Positions 43,675 to 45,240 of a DNA stretch of 45,240 bases are shown here, piece after piece; within the stretch, counting starts at the first letter, position 1, and every line of letters begins with the position of its first letter. A model generated the notes under the pieces. That model saw only the letters and a list, made by a program, of their open reading frames with translations, was not told the DNA's origin and ran no database searches. The translations under genes and the position numbers were made by a program. This DNA is from Flavipsychrobacter stenotrophus (GTDB lineage: Bacteria; Bacteroidota; Bacteroidia; Chitinophagales; Chitinophagaceae), in NCBI GenBank assembly GCA_945902755.1, contig CAMDNC010000007.1, positions 1 through 45,240 of the forward strand. The letters are read 5' to 3'.

Positions 43675-44193
43675 TTATTTATCTTCTTCAAAATCCAATA
43701 CCGCAGAATTCATACAGTATCTTTTGTAAGTAGGTGCAGGACCGTCGTCGAATATATGCCCTAAGTGCGAGTCGCATCTTCCACATTCTACTTCTATCCT
43801 AGACATTCCATGTGAATCATCTTGCAGGTAATTCACACTATTTTTTCTAATTGTTTCAAAAAAGCTTGGCCATCCGCAAGAGCTTGCAAACTTGGCCGTA
43901 GACTTAAACAAAGGGTTGCCACACACTGCACAATAATATGTGCCCTTTACATCTGTTTTCCAGTATTTCCCGCTGAAAGCATACTCAGTACCCTGCTCGC
44001 GTGCAATGCGGTAAACACCATCAGGCAATATTTTTTTCCACTCACTTTCGGGCACATTCAGTTTTTTGGTCTCTGTGCGAGAATAATACGGATTTTTGCT
44101 TTTATCTGTCATGGTTGTATTGTTTTGCGCTGTGCTACACTGTGCCAGCAACATTAGGCTGGCGATGGCTGTAACAAAAATTGAAGATCTCAT
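43675..44193 (-). CDS. msrB: Exported peptide-methionine (R)-S-oxide reductase MsrB
   Basis: MsrB reduces R-methionine sulfoxide in oxidised proteins. The 172-residue protein has an N-terminal export signal (RSSIFVTAIASLMLLAQCS), with Cys19 a possible but non-canonical lipobox (LAQC). The catalytic domain has zinc pairs C88/C91 (CAVC) and C137/C140 (CGRC), a likely resolving C106 in SSCGWPSF, the catalytic C160 in RYCMNSA, and the HLGHIFDDGP motif. It probably works in the periplasm. It diverges from the photolyase gene with a 158-base spacer and converges with paaZ. Confidence 0.95.
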   Translation of the reverse strand: MRSSIFVTAIASLMLLAQCSTAQNNTTMTDKSKNPYYSRTETKKLNVPESEWKKILPDGVYRIAREQGTEYAFSGKYWKTDVKGTYYCAVCGNPLFKSTAKFASSCGWPSFFETIRKNSVNYLQDDSHGMSRIEVECGRCDSHLGHIFDDGPAPTYKRYCMNSAVLDFEEDK

Positions 44194-44351
44194 AATTATT
44201 TTTGGTTTAGTAAAGATAAACGGAACGTAGGTAGGATTGGTTTGTTAGCAATTGTTAATTTATATGCTGCTATAGACATCTGGTAATGAAGATGATACCA
44301 TCAACAAGCCATACATAGGTGTTGATTGTGTAGCTTTATCCTTTTTTTATT

Positions 44352-45240
44352 ATGCTACCTACAGTTTCTATATTTTGGTTTCGCCGCGATCTGCGCCTTA
44401 GCGACAATGCAGGTCTTTATCATGCACTTAAGGCTGGCATACCAGTACTGCCCATATTTATATTTGATACCGAAATACTGAATAAGCTACACGAAAAAAA
44501 GGATAAAAGAGTAACCTTCATTCACAACGCACTTGCTCATATGCATCAGCAATTAGTGGCAATGGGCAGCACACTATTGGTGATGAATGGCAGACCGCTA
44601 GACTGTTACCAGCTACTAACAGAGAGGTATGATATTAAAGCCGTGTATACCAACCATGATTATGAGCCATATGCCTTGGGCAGAGATAGAGAGATAGGAG
44701 TAATGCTGCAAGAGAAAGGAGTAGAAATACATACGTTCAAAGACCAGGTAATTTTTGAACGTAGCGAAGTAGTAAAAGATAACGGAGAACCTTATACAGT
44801 ATACACTCCCTACAGCAAAAAGTGGAAAGCTAAACTGAATGATTTTTATCTAAAGCCCTACCCTACCCATAAATACATGGGCAACTTCTATCAATGCGAG
44901 CAATTACCTATGCCCACATTACCAGATATTGGCTTTGTACCAACAGATCCAGGCACGCTTCCCACTGCGCTAGACGAAACTATTGCCATACATTACGATA
45001 AAACCCGTGATTATCCGGCTGTGAACGGCACTACCCGTCTTGGTGTGCATTTACGATTTGGTACTGTAAGCGTACGCCAATTGGCATCGCAAGCAATGGA
45101 ATTAAATCCTGTACTGCTCAATGAATTGGTGTGGCGCGAATTTTACATGGCTATACTGTGGCACTACCCACATGTGGTAAACGGAGCCTTCAAAAAAGAA
45201 TATGATAATATAGTTTGGCGCAATAATGAGCATGAATTTG
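44352..45240 (+). CDS. Deoxyribodipyrimidine photolyase/cryptochrome family, 5' part (cut by window edge)
   Basis: The first 296 codons of a photolyase-family protein are present with no stop before the end of the window. The N-terminal antenna-binding domain begins LPTVSIFWFRRDLRLSDNAG, followed by AVYTNHDYEPYALGRDREI and FKDQVIFERSEVV. The FAD domain begins with TRLGVHLRFGTVSVRQLASQA and LNELVWREFYMAILWHYP, the Trp/Arg-rich motif of class I photolyases. It probably repairs cyclobutane pyrimidine dimers with blue light. Whether it is a CPD photolyase or a cryptochrome cannot be told without the C-terminus. The start ATG at 44352 matches the family N-terminus. Confidence 0.92.
   Translation, partial: MLPTVSIFWFRRDLRLSDNAGLYHALKAGIPVLPIFIFDTEILNKLHEKKDKRVTFIHNALAHMHQQLVAMGSTLLVMNGRPLDCYQLLTERYDIKAVYTNHDYEPYALGRDREIGVMLQEKGVEIHTFKDQVIFERSEVVKDNGEPYTVYTPYSKKWKAKLNDFYLKPYPTHKYMGNFYQCEQLPMPTLPDIGFVPTDPGTLPTALDETIAIHYDKTRDYPAVNGTTRLGVHLRFGTVSVRQLASQAMELNPVLLNELVWREFYMAILWHYPHVVNGAFKKEYDNIVWRNNEHEF

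Noticed and set aside
1-45240. CRISPR array, insertion sequence or prophage
   Set aside because: No regularly spaced repeats, transposase, integrase or terminal inverted repeats were seen by eye.

Overview
The window looks like a chromosomal segment of a Bacteroidota bacterium, most likely near Chitinophagaceae. The reasons are a C-terminal type IX secretion (T9SS) sorting domain, several secreted or lipoprotein genes of Bacteroidota type, AT-rich spacers without clear Shine-Dalgarno sequences, promoter-like boxes of the TAnnTTTG kind, and an aminoglycoside-phosphotransferase/RapZ fusion protein. The lineage is inferred from gene content; no rRNA gene is present. Both edges cut a gene: nadA on the left and a photolyase on the right. 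I see no CRISPR array, insertion sequence or prophage.

Layout. 1-2.6 kb: end of nadA and a T9SS-exported PA-domain protein. 2.8-6 kb: a predicted outer-membrane barrel, then mnmG and recX, with two identical ParB-type parS sequences just upstream of and inside mnmG. 6.3-10.6 kb: a GH73 glucosaminidase with LysM domains and hpt, convergent with recG, whose start is unusual. 10.7-15 kb, minus strand: FadL-type porin plus SGNH lipoprotein, and a lipoprotein plus comF. 15-18.2 kb: omega-amidase, a tiny ORF, a DUF4783-like protein and a carboxypeptidase-regulatory-like protein. 18.3-21.4 kb: kynurenine 3-monooxygenase overlapping recJ. 21.5-26 kb, minus strand: manC, nfu, the kinase/RapZ fusion, sixA and a STAS protein. 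26.2-30.6 kb: clpC and a GT39 glycosyltransferase. 30.6-36.3 kb, minus strand: an FN3 protein and a large SWIM/SNF2 ATPase. 36.7-40.6 kb: a membrane-bound single-module Pls/PosA-type nonribosomal peptide synthetase. 40.7-45.2 kb: a small secreted protein, a tRNA with CAT anticodon, paaZ, msrB and a photolyase.

The most notable items are three. (1) The 1312-residue Pls/PosA-type synthetase has an adenylation domain, a carrier domain and three membrane/left-handed-helix units, and no condensation or thioesterase domain. It is a stand-alone candidate for making a poly-amino acid or amino-acid conjugate. (2) The parS pair suggests this region lies in the origin-proximal, ParB-bound part of the chromosome. 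(3) The sugar-kinase-like/RapZ-C fusion lies close to a sugar-1-phosphate nucleotidyltransferase. Most other genes are ordinary housekeeping: DNA repair (recX, recG, recJ, photolyase), purine salvage (hpt), NAD/tryptophan metabolism (nadA, kmo), Fe-S assembly (nfu), proteostasis (clpC) and oxidative repair (msrB).
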